Assembly: GCA_016807485.1 (NCBI GenBank) | Contig: JACEFY010000001.1 | Location: 1-64,000 of the forward strand | Direction of reading: 5' to 3' | Source: Stenotrophomonas maltophilia | Lineage (GTDB): Bacteria > Actinomycetota > Actinomycetes > Actinomycetales > Microbacteriaceae | DNA length: 64,000 bases | Shown: in pieces, positions 49,640 through 59,861 of the stretch | Layout of the letters: each line of letters starts with the position of its first letter | Position numbering within the stretch: position 1 is the first letter of the stretch | Program-made: the position numbers and the translations under genes | The notes under the pieces: generated by a model | Database searches by the model: none | The model's input: the letters and a program-made list of their open reading frames with translations, nothing else | Told to the model about the DNA's origin: nothing

Positions 49640-52600
49640 ATGCAGACGTACCTCGCGACAGTTGGCGTCGCCGCGAAGCAGTTCCTTGCCGCGAACTTGC
49701 ACAGTCTCGGTGATGACTGGTGGAGCCGGGGGGTGGTGAGCGCCCTGAGTTTTCCGCAACGGCAGCTAGCAAGTGAGCGAGGATGGACAACACTCGACGA
49801 CCTCGACCTCGCGGCGCTCCTTCGTGTGATCGACCAGAACTGGGATTACTTCCGCACGAAGAAGCTCGTCTCGTATGACGCACGGAATTGGTTAAAGGAA
49901 ACTGCGAGTATCCGTAATCGCTGGGCGCATGCGGCACCGGGGGAGCGGCGCGACCCGAAGGGAGAGTATCGGGATCTCGACACTCTCGCCCTGCTTGCTG
50001 AAGCGTTGACCGGTCCAAGCGCCGAGACGGCGACACTCAAGCGTGCCCGGGATGAAGCTCTCAGTTCCATTCAGGGATCCAGCGATCGCCCACAGCGGGA
50101 ACCTAAGCCAGCTGCGGACGAGTGGCTTGCCCCGGGAGCCATGGTTCGCCTCATCGCGCGCCCGCAGTCGATCGGTGTTGCAACCCTTGTTCTTCCGGGC
50201 TCGACGGAGCGGCAGGCAACCGTCTTCCTCGACGGTGCGTCGCAGTCTTTCTACGAATCTCAATTGGAGCCGCACGAAGAAGCGACGGTCGACACTCTGT
50301 CTGCGGATCGCATGCGTCTGAGCATCACGGCGTCCGAGTTGCTTAACCCGGCGACGAGCCGTCTGTACTCCTTCAACTCCGGCCGCATCGACTACGAGCC
50401 GTATCAGTTCCGTCCAGTGATGAAGATGATCAACGCTGATCGGCCGCGGCTGTTGATTGCCGATGACGTTGGTGTTGGAAAGACGATCGAAGCTGGCCTG
50501 ATCATCAAAGAGCTTCAGGCGCGACAACCACTCGAATCTGTCCTCATCATCTGCCCCAAACCGCTGGTGGTTGAGGGAAAGTGGCGAGCGGAGCTCAAGC
50601 GCTTCGACGAAGACTTTGTGGAGCTCGATGCCGCCACACTCCGGCACTGCATCGACGAGACGCGCCTCGAGGGCGTTTGGCCACGCAGGTATCGGAAGGC
50701 GATACTCCCATACTCACTTCTCGACGAGCGGCTGTTGCTTGGCGATCTCCAGGCCAAGCCAAAGCGCTTCGGGTTGACCTCACTGCTGCCACCGGTGAAG
50801 TTCGATCTGGTGATCGTCGACGAGGCGCACCATGTCCGCAACCGCGACACGTGGCGACATCGAATCGTTGAGCACCTGATGCGCTCTGCGGAGGCCGGCG
50901 TCCTGATTTCGGCAACCCCGGTCCAGACGGGCAGCAACGACCTGTTCACGCTGCTGCGCTTGTTGCGTCCGGATCTGATGCTGACCCCGGCGGACTTCGA
51001 TCGCATGCGGGAGCCAAATGAGTTTCTCGCTGATGCGGAAACCGAAGCGCGGCGCGGGCAGCCGGGGTGGCAGGAAGGCGCGCTTTACGGGCTCGAGCTT
51101 GCCCTTGAAACCGACTGGGGGAGGGCCGTCCTCCTCGCTGACCCTCAATCCCAACAGTTGCGTGACGTGCTGGAAAGCGGGGCGGACACGGATCGTGACC
51201 GAGTCCGCGTGGTGCGCTTGCTTCAATCGCTCAACACCTTCTCAGGGCTTATCAACCGCACCCGACGGCGCGACATCGGCAATTTCACTACACGCAAGCC
51301 TGAGACAGTCGAAGTGGAGTTCACTCCGGAACAGGCAGAGGTGTACCAAGACCTTATTGCTCTCTGCGGTCAGATCCTCCAGGGCCGGCACCCCGGTCAA
51401 TCGCTCGAGTTCCTCCTCTCGACCCTGAAGCGACAGGCGTCCAGCTCACTGAATGGACTCGCTCCATTCCTGGTTGAGGCGCTTGAAGGCCGCCTGAGTG
51501 AGGAGGAGCTCAGCGAGGCCGATATCGATTCGTCCGATGCCGCTACGAGCCGCCTCGCCGACTTCCGCGCCGACATCGTCGCTCTTGCCCGGAGAGCAGC
51601 CGAGCTCGAAGAGGATCCGAAACTGGATGCGCTGATCGGCATTGTCGGGGAGAAGTCGACTATGCCCAACAACAAGCTGTTGGTGTTCAGTACATTCCGT
51701 CACACACTCGCCTACCTGCTCCCGAAGCTCGAGGCGTCGGGCGTGCGTGTCGGTTTGGTTCATGGCGCGATCCCCGACGATGAGCGCCGAGATCTGCGCG
51801 CTCGCTTTGCCATGGATAAGGCGGAATCCAATGCGATCGACGTCCTCTTGTCCTCTGAGGTGGGCACCGAAGGGCTCGACAACCAGTTTTGCGATGCGCT
51901 TGTGAACTACGACATTCCATGGAATCCGATGCGCATTGAGCAACGCATTGGCCGCATCGATCGCCGCGGACAGAAGAGCGAGTCTGTGTCGATCAAGAAC
52001 CTGGTGGTCAAGGACACAGTGGACTTTGCGATCTACAGTCGCTGCCTCACGCGCATCGGAGTGTTCCGCTCTGCGCTCGGTGGGAGCGAGGAAATACTCG
52101 GCCAACTTACTAGTCAGATGCGCGCCATCGCTGAGGACCTGACTCTCACTAAAGCCGAACGGGATGAGCGACTTCAGCAGTTGGCGGACAACAAGCTAGC
52201 TCGCATCGAAGAGCAGGCTGACTTGGAAGAACGCGAGGCCGCGCTGTTCGGTCTGGCAGTTCAGAAGATTGATGAAGACGGGGTGGCGTCAGCGGTAAGC
52301 CCGTGGCTGACGCCGACACGTCTGGGCGCCATGGTTGAGGAGTACCTGTCACAGGCCGGGCTTCCGCGAGCGAGCGGACTGTTCTCCCGTGAGGTGGGAG
52401 TACTTCGACCGGACAAGGCGGTGCGCGCAGCGCTGCTTTCTGACGCACGGCGGGAAACGATCGCCGGTGCGGTCGGTGCGAGATGGTTGCGGTGGCTCGA
52501 ATCCAGCGATCCAGTGCGTCGTCTCTCTTTTGATCCCGCGCTCGCCGACTCCGATGAAGTTGAGCTGCTCAACGCTCTCCATCCGTTGGTCCGGGCCGCG

Positions 52601-53146
52601 GCGCGGTCAGTCGGTGCCGTGCCGAGCGGATCGGCTGTGTCGCTTCGCGCCGAGTCGCCCGAGCTACCTCCCGGACGCTATCCATTTGCGGTGTATGGCT
52701 GGAAAGAGTTCGGTGTGCGAGACAGCTTCGAAGTGCGGGTGCTCGGGCTCGACCCGGCGGAAGACCGTGCTTTGGCAGATGCGCTGCTGACCGCCACGGA
52801 TGGCGAGGGCAGCCTCGAACTGGAAGAAGCAGGGGCGCTCGAAGATCGCCGCTACGCGGCATGGGCCGATGCGCGGGAATCACACCTGCAGCGCACACAC
52901 GTACACATCGACGCTCAGCTCGCCTCCCTTCGGCTTAGCCACGCGGCGAGAATCGCGCAGCTGGAGGACCAGCTGATCAACGCGGCTCACGAGAACATTC
53001 GGCGCATGCGTGAGTCGCAGTTGCAGGACGCCGACCTTGATTATCAGCGTCGAACGGATGAGCTGGAGCAAGGGCGCACGCGAAGTGATGTCGCGGTTTC
53101 GCTGGTCTGCTCAGGGGTGCTGCACATCGAGGAGTCGAAGTCATGA
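49640..53146 (+). CDS. HEPN (Swt1-like) + SNF2-type helicase fusion
   Basis: This 1168-residue protein has an N-terminal HEPN/Swt1-like helical domain (1-130) with 'SIRNRWAHAAP', giving the RNase-type R92-x4-H97 motif. A SNF2/HepA-like helicase follows: Walker A 'IADDVGVGKTIEAG' (around 274-287), 'VIVDEAHHVRN' (DEAH at 394-397), and C-terminal motifs 'SSEVGTEGLDNQFC' and 'IEQRIGRIDRRGQ'. A long coiled tail ends the protein. Helicases of this class (DrmD-like) occur in DISARM. The HEPN fusion suggests that DNA sensing by the helicase is linked to RNA cleavage; this is inferred. Start ATG has GGAGAG upstream; the stop overlaps the next gene by 4 bases. Confidence 0.85.
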   Translation: MQTYLATVGVAAKQFLAANLHSLGDDWWSRGVVSALSFPQRQLASERGWTTLDDLDLAALLRVIDQNWDYFRTKKLVSYDARNWLKETASIRNRWAHAAPGERRDPKGEYRDLDTLALLAEALTGPSAETATLKRARDEALSSIQGSSDRPQREPKPAADEWLAPGAMVRLIARPQSIGVATLVLPGSTERQATVFLDGASQSFYESQLEPHEEATVDTLSADRMRLSITASELLNPATSRLYSFNSGRIDYEPYQFRPVMKMINADRPRLLIADDVGVGKTIEAGLIIKELQARQPLESVLIICPKPLVVEGKWRAELKRFDEDFVELDAATLRHCIDETRLEGVWPRRYRKAILPYSLLDERLLLGDLQAKPKRFGLTSLLPPVKFDLVIVDEAHHVRNRDTWRHRIVEHLMRSAEAGVLISATPVQTGSNDLFTLLRLLRPDLMLTPADFDRMREPNEFLADAETEARRGQPGWQEGALYGLELALETDWGRAVLLADPQSQQLRDVLESGADTDRDRVRVVRLLQSLNTFSGLINRTRRRDIGNFTTRKPETVEVEFTPEQAEVYQDLIALCGQILQGRHPGQSLEFLLSTLKRQASSSLNGLAPFLVEALEGRLSEEELSEADIDSSDAATSRLADFRADIVALARRAAELEEDPKLDALIGIVGEKSTMPNNKLLVFSTFRHTLAYLLPKLEASGVRVGLVHGAIPDDERRDLRARFAMDKAESNAIDVLLSSEVGTEGLDNQFCDALVNYDIPWNPMRIEQRIGRIDRRGQKSESVSIKNLVVKDTVDFAIYSRCLTRIGVFRSALGGSEEILGQLTSQMRAIAEDLTLTKAERDERLQQLADNKLARIEEQADLEEREAALFGLAVQKIDEDGVASAVSPWLTPTRLGAMVEEYLSQAGLPRASGLFSREVGVLRPDKAVRAALLSDARRETIAGAVGARWLRWLESSDPVRRLSFDPALADSDEVELLNALHPLVRAAARSVGAVPSGSAVSLRAESPELPPGRYPFAVYGWKEFGVRDSFEVRVLGLDPAEDRALADALLTATDGEGSLELEEAGALEDRRYAAWADARESHLQRTHVHIDAQLASLRLSHAARIAQLEDQLINAAHENIRRMRESQLQDADLDYQRRTDELEQGRTRSDVAVSLVCSGVLHIEESKS

Positions 53147-56100
53147 AGTACACGTCTCTCGATCACCTCAGCATGGAACGGCGTCGCGAAGTCGATGCGG
53201 CAAGCAATCTGCTGGGCGACGGGCTTCGGGATCTCCTAGCCGGCTTGTATTCCGATCAGGCGCACTTCATCTACGAACTTCTCCAGAATGCTGAGGATGC
53301 CCACGCGTCTTCAGTGGCGTTCCATGTGGCCGAGGACCGTCTTGTCTTCAGCCACGACGGCACAGAGGACTTCTCTCTCGCCGACGTCGTTGCCATCACG
53401 CGGATCGGCTCAAACAAGCGCGACGACGACACCAAGATCGGTCAGTTCGGCGTTGGGTTCAAAGCTGTCTTTTCGTACACAGCGCGACCAGTGATCCGGT
53501 CCGGGGGTTACGCGTTCGCGATCGAGGAGATGTTCATTCCTCGGCCGCTTGATTGCGAGCCGCTCACGGGAGCCACGGAGTTCGTTTTCCCGTTCGACCG
53601 TGACGACAAGCCGGCTGACGTGGCCCGGGTTGAGATCGAGGAGGGATTGCGCGGCCTCGGGGACACAACGTTGCTCTTCCTAACGAACATTCGGCAGATT
53701 CGGTTCACACTCTCGAACGGCGACACCGGAGCGCTGGAGCGGACTGAAGATGCCTATCCGCTCGTATCCATTACTCACCGCGTCGCTGACGAATCACTAC
53801 AGTCAAAGTGGCTGCGCCTCGTAGGTGACAGGTCGCTCTCGTCGATCATTCCGGAGGGAAGGACTGTCGCAGCTGCGTTTCGCTTGGTGGAGGATGCGGA
53901 CCGCAGGGCGGGCAAAGGCAAGCGTCGAGCTCTGGCGGTCGAGGCGCTGAAGCGAGGCGAAACGTGCGTGTTCTTTCCTGCGCCGAAAGAGCACTCCGAT
54001 CTGAGGTTTCACATCCACGCACCGTTTGCACCGACGCCGTCTCGCGAGAGCATCAAGAAGATCCCCGAGAACGCCGAGCTGCTGAGTGCAATTGGCAAGC
54101 TCATCGTCGGGGCGCTGCCGATGCTGCGTGATGAAGGTTGGCTGACGGATGGTTTTCTGGGTGCGCTGCCCAACCCGGAGGATGAGCTTGTCGCGCCTTA
54201 TGACGGAGTCTTCGACGCGCTGTACGACGCCTTTCGCGCCCAAGACTTCACCCCGACGATTGGTGGCGGCTTTGCTCCAGCCGCGGAGCTGGTGGCGAGT
54301 CCCGGCATCTTCCGCACCGCACTCTCGGCTTCTGACCTCTCATTCCTCACCGCACTTGTCGGCGACTATCCAGCAAGCCCGCGTTGGCTTCCCGAACGCA
54401 CCGGTCGAGCGAACCAGTTCCTGCTCGGCCTTGATGTGCGCGAGTTCGGCTGGAGTGAGCTCGATGATGTGTTCGACGCGGTGGAGGTCGACTACGAGGA
54501 GGGTGACACCGACAGCACAGGCCACCGATGGGGGTCATGGCTGGAAGGTAAGAGTGACACGCAGCTTGGGGCCCTATATGAGCTCCTCGGTGCCGGGTTT
54601 GAGGCCGGCGAGTTTCGCTCGGGATGGTATCTCACCGGCTTTGATGGACCGCTCATCCGCGTGTGGGCAGAAGGCGCGCCAACGCTTGTCCCCAGGGGCG
54701 AGGCGCACCTTCCCGCGACTCCTGACGACACCACCGACGGCAGGGTTGTCCAGGACGTTGCGTACTTCGAGGACGACACTCACAGCAGATCGAAGACGAG
54801 GCGCATGGCCTTCTTCTCCGGCATCGAGGTTCGCCGATGGGATGAGCGTGCGCTCGTCAAAGCTCGCGTCAGGGACTACGAGGCTCAGGAGTGGCCGGAA
54901 GACCACCAGCACTTCAACGATCTGCGATTGTTCATTGCCTACTTGAAAGGGAACCCACGCGATACGTCGCTCTTCCGTGACGTGCATCTCGTGAAGGTCG
55001 ATGGCGAGAAGGGCGAACTCTGGGCGAAGACGGGCAAGGTCTACGTGGACTCCCCATTTAAGGAGACAGGCCTGTCCGCACTCTACGGACACGGAACCAC
55101 TTGGTACCCGCTGTCGTCGAGCTATCGCGGGAGAGTGGCGGGCGTCGACGACTTCGTTCTGGCGCTGGGTGGCAAAGACTCTCTATCGATTCGAGGCGCG
55201 ACCTCTTCCAAAAACCCCGAGTATGAGCCGCGTTGGTACACCGTTGGTACTCGCTGGACGGACCAGGGGACTAAGCGCGACTGGGATCTACCAGAGGTCC
55301 CCGCGATCCTAGAGTCGGGCAATCGGGCACTACTCAGCAGGCTGTGGGATCTGGCGGTTTCGAGTCCGGAACACTACGCGCGCGCCGTGTTCCAACTCAA
55401 CGGAAGTGCGACACCGCATCCGATGCGGTCGCAACTTGCGCAACGCCTCGAGGTCGAGTGGATTCTCGACCACGCCGGCGAGCTGCGATCGCCTCGATCG
55501 ATGACCGTCGAGGAGCTCCCGCCGGGCTGGCCGGAACCGCCCGCGAGATCGTTGGTGATGGCTCTGGGTTTCGGTGCTGACGCCCGTGAGCGTGATGCTG
55601 CGGCGCAGGTTCGCGCTGAGCGAGCGAGGGAGATTGGTATCCCGATCGCATTCCTCGACGTCCTGGATGGCCTCGCGGATGACGAGCGCGAGGCCGCATT
55701 CGCGGAATTCATCGACCGCGCCCGCGCACAACGGCACTTCCCTGTGAGCGCATCAGCGAACCCCACCAGACGCGCCTCCGTGGTTGGTGCTGAGGCCACC
55801 GATGCACCCGATTTCGCCACGCAGCGCCGGCTCCGGAGCGTAGTGATTGGACGCGGGGAGAGCGCGCAGCGCACACGCCAGTACCTTCGCGAGCAGTACA
55901 CAGATAACGCGGGGATCATGTACTGCCAGGTCTGCCATAACGCTCTGCCTTTCAAGGTTGCGGACGATTGGTACTTCGAAGCCGTTCAGTTCGTCAAGGC
56001 GCGAGCCAAGACGCACCACCAGAACGCGCTGGCGACCTGCGCTGCCTGCTCAGCGCTCTATACGCTCACGCGGTCAACGGCAGACGCTGCCCTCATGGAG

Positions 56101-56253
56101 AGCCTTCAGGACGAGATGATCGACTCGGAGGTCGATCGCGTGACTCTGCGCGTTGTCCTCTACGGCCGGCGACACGAGATTTGGTTCACCGGGCGTCATG
56201 CACTCGATCTTCGGGCCGTCTTTCAATCGCAGGGAGGCGCGCGCCGGAGTTGA
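53143..56253 (+). CDS. Sacsin-like HSP90-type ATPase with C-terminal zinc/HNH-like domain
   Basis: This 1036-residue protein has a Bergerat (GHKL) ATPase fold at the N-terminus: 'HFIYELLQNAEDAHASSVAF' (N49), 'FSHDGTEDFS' (D72), 'GQFGVGFKAVF' (100-110). A long middle region follows, then, at about residue 925, paired cysteines and histidines ('MYCQVCHNALPF...HHQNALATCAACSALY') that resemble an HNH or zinc-finger end. Sacsin-type ATPases recur in prokaryotic defence islands next to helicases and methylases; their exact role is unclear. It is translationally coupled to the helicase (ATGA), so the two likely form one complex. Confidence 0.83.
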   Translation: MKYTSLDHLSMERRREVDAASNLLGDGLRDLLAGLYSDQAHFIYELLQNAEDAHASSVAFHVAEDRLVFSHDGTEDFSLADVVAITRIGSNKRDDDTKIGQFGVGFKAVFSYTARPVIRSGGYAFAIEEMFIPRPLDCEPLTGATEFVFPFDRDDKPADVARVEIEEGLRGLGDTTLLFLTNIRQIRFTLSNGDTGALERTEDAYPLVSITHRVADESLQSKWLRLVGDRSLSSIIPEGRTVAAAFRLVEDADRRAGKGKRRALAVEALKRGETCVFFPAPKEHSDLRFHIHAPFAPTPSRESIKKIPENAELLSAIGKLIVGALPMLRDEGWLTDGFLGALPNPEDELVAPYDGVFDALYDAFRAQDFTPTIGGGFAPAAELVASPGIFRTALSASDLSFLTALVGDYPASPRWLPERTGRANQFLLGLDVREFGWSELDDVFDAVEVDYEEGDTDSTGHRWGSWLEGKSDTQLGALYELLGAGFEAGEFRSGWYLTGFDGPLIRVWAEGAPTLVPRGEAHLPATPDDTTDGRVVQDVAYFEDDTHSRSKTRRMAFFSGIEVRRWDERALVKARVRDYEAQEWPEDHQHFNDLRLFIAYLKGNPRDTSLFRDVHLVKVDGEKGELWAKTGKVYVDSPFKETGLSALYGHGTTWYPLSSSYRGRVAGVDDFVLALGGKDSLSIRGATSSKNPEYEPRWYTVGTRWTDQGTKRDWDLPEVPAILESGNRALLSRLWDLAVSSPEHYARAVFQLNGSATPHPMRSQLAQRLEVEWILDHAGELRSPRSMTVEELPPGWPEPPARSLVMALGFGADARERDAAAQVRAERAREIGIPIAFLDVLDGLADDEREAAFAEFIDRARAQRHFPVSASANPTRRASVVGAEATDAPDFATQRRLRSVVIGRGESAQRTRQYLREQYTDNAGIMYCQVCHNALPFKVADDWYFEAVQFVKARAKTHHQNALATCAACSALYTLTRSTADAALMESLQDEMIDSEVDRVTLRVVLYGRRHEIWFTGRHALDLRAVFQSQGGARRS

Positions 56254-56341
56254 GCGCGACGTCATTCTCCGACTGAATGTGCCGCGCATCTAGCTGTTCC
56301 ACGTCGGTCGTGTCCTCGCCGTGAGCGTCCCAGCCTCCCGC

Positions 56342-56372
56342 TAGGCTCGGACACAACCGGAACAACCCGGTT
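56342..56372 (+). promoter_or_regulatory. Possible promoter and operator of the DUF499/methylase operon
   Basis: TAGGCT (56342-56347) fits a -10 box. Just downstream, AACCGG (56355-56360) and CCGGTT (56367-56372) form an inverted repeat with a 6-base spacer, before the ATG at 56390. The dyad could be bound by the HTH protein encoded next. No recognisable -35. The 136-base region 56254-56389 holds no other gene. Confidence 0.4.
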
Positions 56373-56389
56373 CTACCCGCCTGGGCAGG

Positions 56390-56590
56390 ATGACTGAGCC
56401 GTGGCTGTCTGCTGATGCCATCGCCGAGCATTTCGGCGTGACAAAAGACACCGTGTACTCGTGAATCGCTGAAAGGCAGATGCCGGCACACAAGGTGGGT
56501 CGTCTATGGAAGTTCCAGGCGAGCGGGGTCGATGACTGGGTGCGGCGGGGTCGCACAGTCGGGGTCTCTGAAAGGACGATGGATGAGTGA
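56390..56590 (+). pseudogene. HTH (excisionase-type) regulator gene interrupted by TGA
   Basis: A 67-codon frame reads MTEPWLSADAIAEHFGVTKD-TVYS, then TGA (56462-56464), then 'IAERQMPAHKVGRLWKFQAS' and 'GVDDWVRRGR', ending in the normal TGA at 56588-56590. In this HTH family the residue at the stop is Trp (TVYxWIxxxxMPAHKVGR...), so TGG has become TGA by one transition. Either the gene is dead, or the TGA is a sequencing error or is read through; an in-frame ATG at 56480 could restart only the second half. The intact gene would be the likely regulator of the operon that overlaps its end. Confidence 0.85.
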
Positions 56591-59500
56591 CATGGGCCTG
56601 GCGGCGCTTCGAACCGTATGCGTGCCTCGCGATGACGTGCTTCATGGTGGTCTCGCCGACAACCATTTCGCCGCACAGCTGGACAAGGTGGTCCGCGACG
56701 CTGAGCACTACCCCGTCTACGGTGACGCCGATGCGTTCTTCGCCCAGACCTATCCGACCTCTGGACTGAGGACCCTGCTCACGAAGGTCTTTGGACGAGT
56801 AACGGGTGCGAAGGGCGTCGCCGGTGAGAACGGCGTACTTCGCCCGACGACGTCTTTCGGTGGCGGAAAGACCCACGGCCTGACTGCGGTTTACCACCTG
56901 GCAAAGGGAGCTCGGCCGGGCAACCTTGACGACTTCCTCGATTCCCAATTGCTGCCCGATGGGCCGGTACAGGTAGCGGCGCTTGTCGGTGATGCGCTCG
57001 ACCCAACTGCCGGCGTTGAGACTGACGGACATCGCACTTTCACACTCTGGGGCGAGATGGCTGCCCAGATCGGTGAGGTCGCACTCACGGCCATGTCCGC
57101 CAACGATGCCGAACGAACGGCGCCCGGGACCGGCACAATCAGGGCAGCGTTTGCCGGCAAGCCAACCATCGTCATCATTGACGAGATCGCGAAGTACCTT
57201 CGTGGCGTCTCTTCATCCGGAAGCGAAGATGTGAGGCGAATGGCACGTGCCATTCCCGTCTTCCTGGGGAACCTCTTCGAAGTCGCGTCTGACCCCACGA
57301 ACAACGTCTCCGTGATCATCACCCTCGCCGCAACGACGAACGCATTCGGAGCAGAAACCACCGAGATCAGTGAGCTGACCGGTGACGAGAAGGAACGCGC
57401 CGACGCAGCCAACGCATCCTCGGTCAAGGCCGCCGAAGAGACGGGTGACGTGCTGACTCGTGCGGTTCAGCCGTCTGCGGTTATCAAGCCCGCAGACGAC
57501 AACGAGATCGGCGAGATCCTCAAGAAGCGAATCTTCGCATCGGTTGATGGGGATGCTGCGAGGGCAGCCGGTCTGGCTTATCGAGAGCTTTACGAGACTC
57601 TCGGCAAAACCGAGCAACTCGCGGGTGGCGCTGAGCATCCGGCGAGCTACGGAGCACTTGTCGAGAAGACCTATCCATTCCATCCCGAGCTTGTTCGCGT
57701 CCTTGATAAGCGCCTGGGTAACATCACACAGTTCCAACGCGCTCGAGGTGCGTTGAAGCTGCTCGCCGAGGTTGTTGCGAACATCTACCGCGTCGGTGAT
57801 GACACCGCGATCATTAACGTCGGCGACATCGACTTCTCTAACGATGCGGTGCTGAGTCACCTGACGGACGGACTCGGCCGAGCTGAATACGGTTCGGTTG
57901 CTGAAGGTGACTTTGCGGGACCCACTTCGCATGCCGCAGCCGTAGATTCCGACGTTTTCCCAGGCAAGCCCGCCTACGCCACTCGTGTCGCGCGCACCGT
58001 TTTCACCCACTCCCTGGAGATGGTGGCGACCGCCGGTGCGGGTCGTAACGACTGGGTGCTGGGCACTTTGCGCCCGGGTGATGATGCAACGATCTTCGAG
58101 AAGGCGCTCACCGAGTCAGAGAAGGTGTTCTGGCACCTCTCATACGACGGGAGTCGTTGGCGCTTCAACATCGAGCCCAACGTCAACGCGATCATCGAAA
58201 CCGAGAAGCGTAACGTCGCGAACACTGCAGTTGCAGCGATGGTTGACAACCTCATCCGTAGCGCGTTCTCGAACGAGGGCGGCGCCAAGGCGATCCACTT
58301 CCCGTCGGGACCTGCCGAGATCCCAGACGAGCCCAACCTTCGTACCGTCGTGCTCGACTACAACGTCGTCACCACCAGCCAGAAGGCCGCAAGTCAACCG
58401 GCCCCGGCAATCGTTGAGATGCTCGACAAAGTTGGCTCCGTCGGAACTCCGCGCAAGTTCAGGAATGCTGTCGTGTTCGCCGTGCCGGACGACGAGCAGA
58501 TCGAGGTGCTCAAGGATCGTGCTCGGGCGTTGATCGCGTCAAACAACCTTGCTCACGACGCTGCACGGTTGGCGCAGTTCAGCGACGAGGTTCGGAAGAA
58601 GGTCGAGGTATACAACAAGGAAGCGACCCTCAACGCGCGCATCGCAGTCACTCGGTGCTACAAGCACATCTACTACCCCTCGAGTGACAAGAACACTGGT
58701 TACCTCCGGCATCGCGAGCTCCCGGCGCAATCGCAGGGCGACACCAAGAACGGAACCTCGGCCGTGCTGTCGCTTCTCGATGACGAGGGGAAGACGCGCA
58801 ACGACGCGTTCACCGCCTCCTACCTTCGCTCGAAGACGTGGCCGAACGTCTCATCTACGACGACACGAGCGATCATCGACTATTTCTGGACTGATCACAC
58901 CATCCAGATCGTCCGCAACCCCGCTCTGGTGCGCGAGGCCATCATCAACGGCGTCAAGAATGAAGCCTGGGTTTACTACGACGGGAGTACTGGCAAGTCG
59001 TACACGGCCCACACCATGGCGGGCCTCGCGCCGCAGATGACGGTCGATGCCGAGGTGATGACGACTGCTGAGGCGCAAGCGCGTGGGTTGCTGGTTCGCA
59101 AGCCGACTCAGACCGACCTGCGAGCGGTGTTTACCAGCGCGGAACTCTCCGGGGCGGAGGTGCGCGCGAGGCTTGAAGCGCAGTGCGGCGGGGAACCGAC
59201 CAAGAGCGATGTCCTTGAACTTCTGGCGACCGCTGTGCAGGCCGCCGACTACACCTGGATCGTAGTTCTGGAGACGAGTCCTGCGCCGGGCGTCCGGGCA
59301 CTTTCGCCCTCCGCGATTAAGGACAAGGGGCTCGATGGGCTTCTTATCGTTGCTCGCGAAACCGCAGATGCCGCGGGCGTCGAGGTGCCGACGAGGATTT
59401 CAACGTCGAAGACCTTTAGCGCGTCCGGGCCAGGCGGTGCCGCGATGCAGAGCATCATCGATCAGGTTTCTGATTTCAGCATCAGCACCGTGAGTGGAAT

Positions 59501-59861
59501 GACACTCAAGGTTTCGGCCGACGCGGCGTCAGGCATGAACGACATCGATCTAGCCGTTGCTTCGTTGGGGATGCTCCAGAAGCAGAGGATCAGCGTACGC
59601 GCGCTCATCCGTGCTGAGTTCAAGGGACTGGCAGGTGGCATTCAGTTCCAGGGAACCGCGGACCGTCAAGACTTCCAAGCGGCCTATAACCACGCCAAGA
59701 AGTCCCTGTCGGGGGCGACGAAGACAGTCGGCGACCTCACACTGACCTTCACATTCGATCCCGCTGTAGAAGTTGAAGACGCCGAAGTCGCACAGATTCA
59801 CACCGTCGTGAAGAGCCTGGCGATGAAGAACACGGTAATGACTGCCGAGGTGTCGAAGTGA
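56583..59861 (+). CDS. DUF499-type P-loop ATPase of the methylase defence array
   Basis: This 1092-residue protein starts at ATG 56583 (MSDMGLAALR...), which has GAAAGGA 7 bases upstream and overlaps the HTH gene end. It has Walker A 'TSFGGGKTHG' (GGGKT at 93-97), Walker B 'TIVIIDEIAKYL' (D200/E201) and a long helical/beta C-terminal part. DUF499 ATPases are large AAA-like proteins that occur with DUF1156 methylases and PLD helicases in defence islands and are absent from core metabolism. It probably supplies ATP-driven recognition or remodelling of incoming DNA; this is inference from neighbours. Its stop overlaps the next start (ATGA-like). Confidence 0.8.
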   Translation: MSDMGLAALRTVCVPRDDVLHGGLADNHFAAQLDKVVRDAEHYPVYGDADAFFAQTYPTSGLRTLLTKVFGRVTGAKGVAGENGVLRPTTSFGGGKTHGLTAVYHLAKGARPGNLDDFLDSQLLPDGPVQVAALVGDALDPTAGVETDGHRTFTLWGEMAAQIGEVALTAMSANDAERTAPGTGTIRAAFAGKPTIVIIDEIAKYLRGVSSSGSEDVRRMARAIPVFLGNLFEVASDPTNNVSVIITLAATTNAFGAETTEISELTGDEKERADAANASSVKAAEETGDVLTRAVQPSAVIKPADDNEIGEILKKRIFASVDGDAARAAGLAYRELYETLGKTEQLAGGAEHPASYGALVEKTYPFHPELVRVLDKRLGNITQFQRARGALKLLAEVVANIYRVGDDTAIINVGDIDFSNDAVLSHLTDGLGRAEYGSVAEGDFAGPTSHAAAVDSDVFPGKPAYATRVARTVFTHSLEMVATAGAGRNDWVLGTLRPGDDATIFEKALTESEKVFWHLSYDGSRWRFNIEPNVNAIIETEKRNVANTAVAAMVDNLIRSAFSNEGGAKAIHFPSGPAEIPDEPNLRTVVLDYNVVTTSQKAASQPAPAIVEMLDKVGSVGTPRKFRNAVVFAVPDDEQIEVLKDRARALIASNNLAHDAARLAQFSDEVRKKVEVYNKEATLNARIAVTRCYKHIYYPSSDKNTGYLRHRELPAQSQGDTKNGTSAVLSLLDDEGKTRNDAFTASYLRSKTWPNVSSTTTRAIIDYFWTDHTIQIVRNPALVREAIINGVKNEAWVYYDGSTGKSYTAHTMAGLAPQMTVDAEVMTTAEAQARGLLVRKPTQTDLRAVFTSAELSGAEVRARLEAQCGGEPTKSDVLELLATAVQAADYTWIVVLETSPAPGVRALSPSAIKDKGLDGLLIVARETADAAGVEVPTRISTSKTFSASGPGGAAMQSIIDQVSDFSISTVSGMTLKVSADAASGMNDIDLAVASLGMLQKQRISVRALIRAEFKGLAGGIQFQGTADRQDFQAAYNHAKKSLSGATKTVGDLTLTFTFDPAVEVEDAEVAQIHTVVKSLAMKNTVMTAEVSK

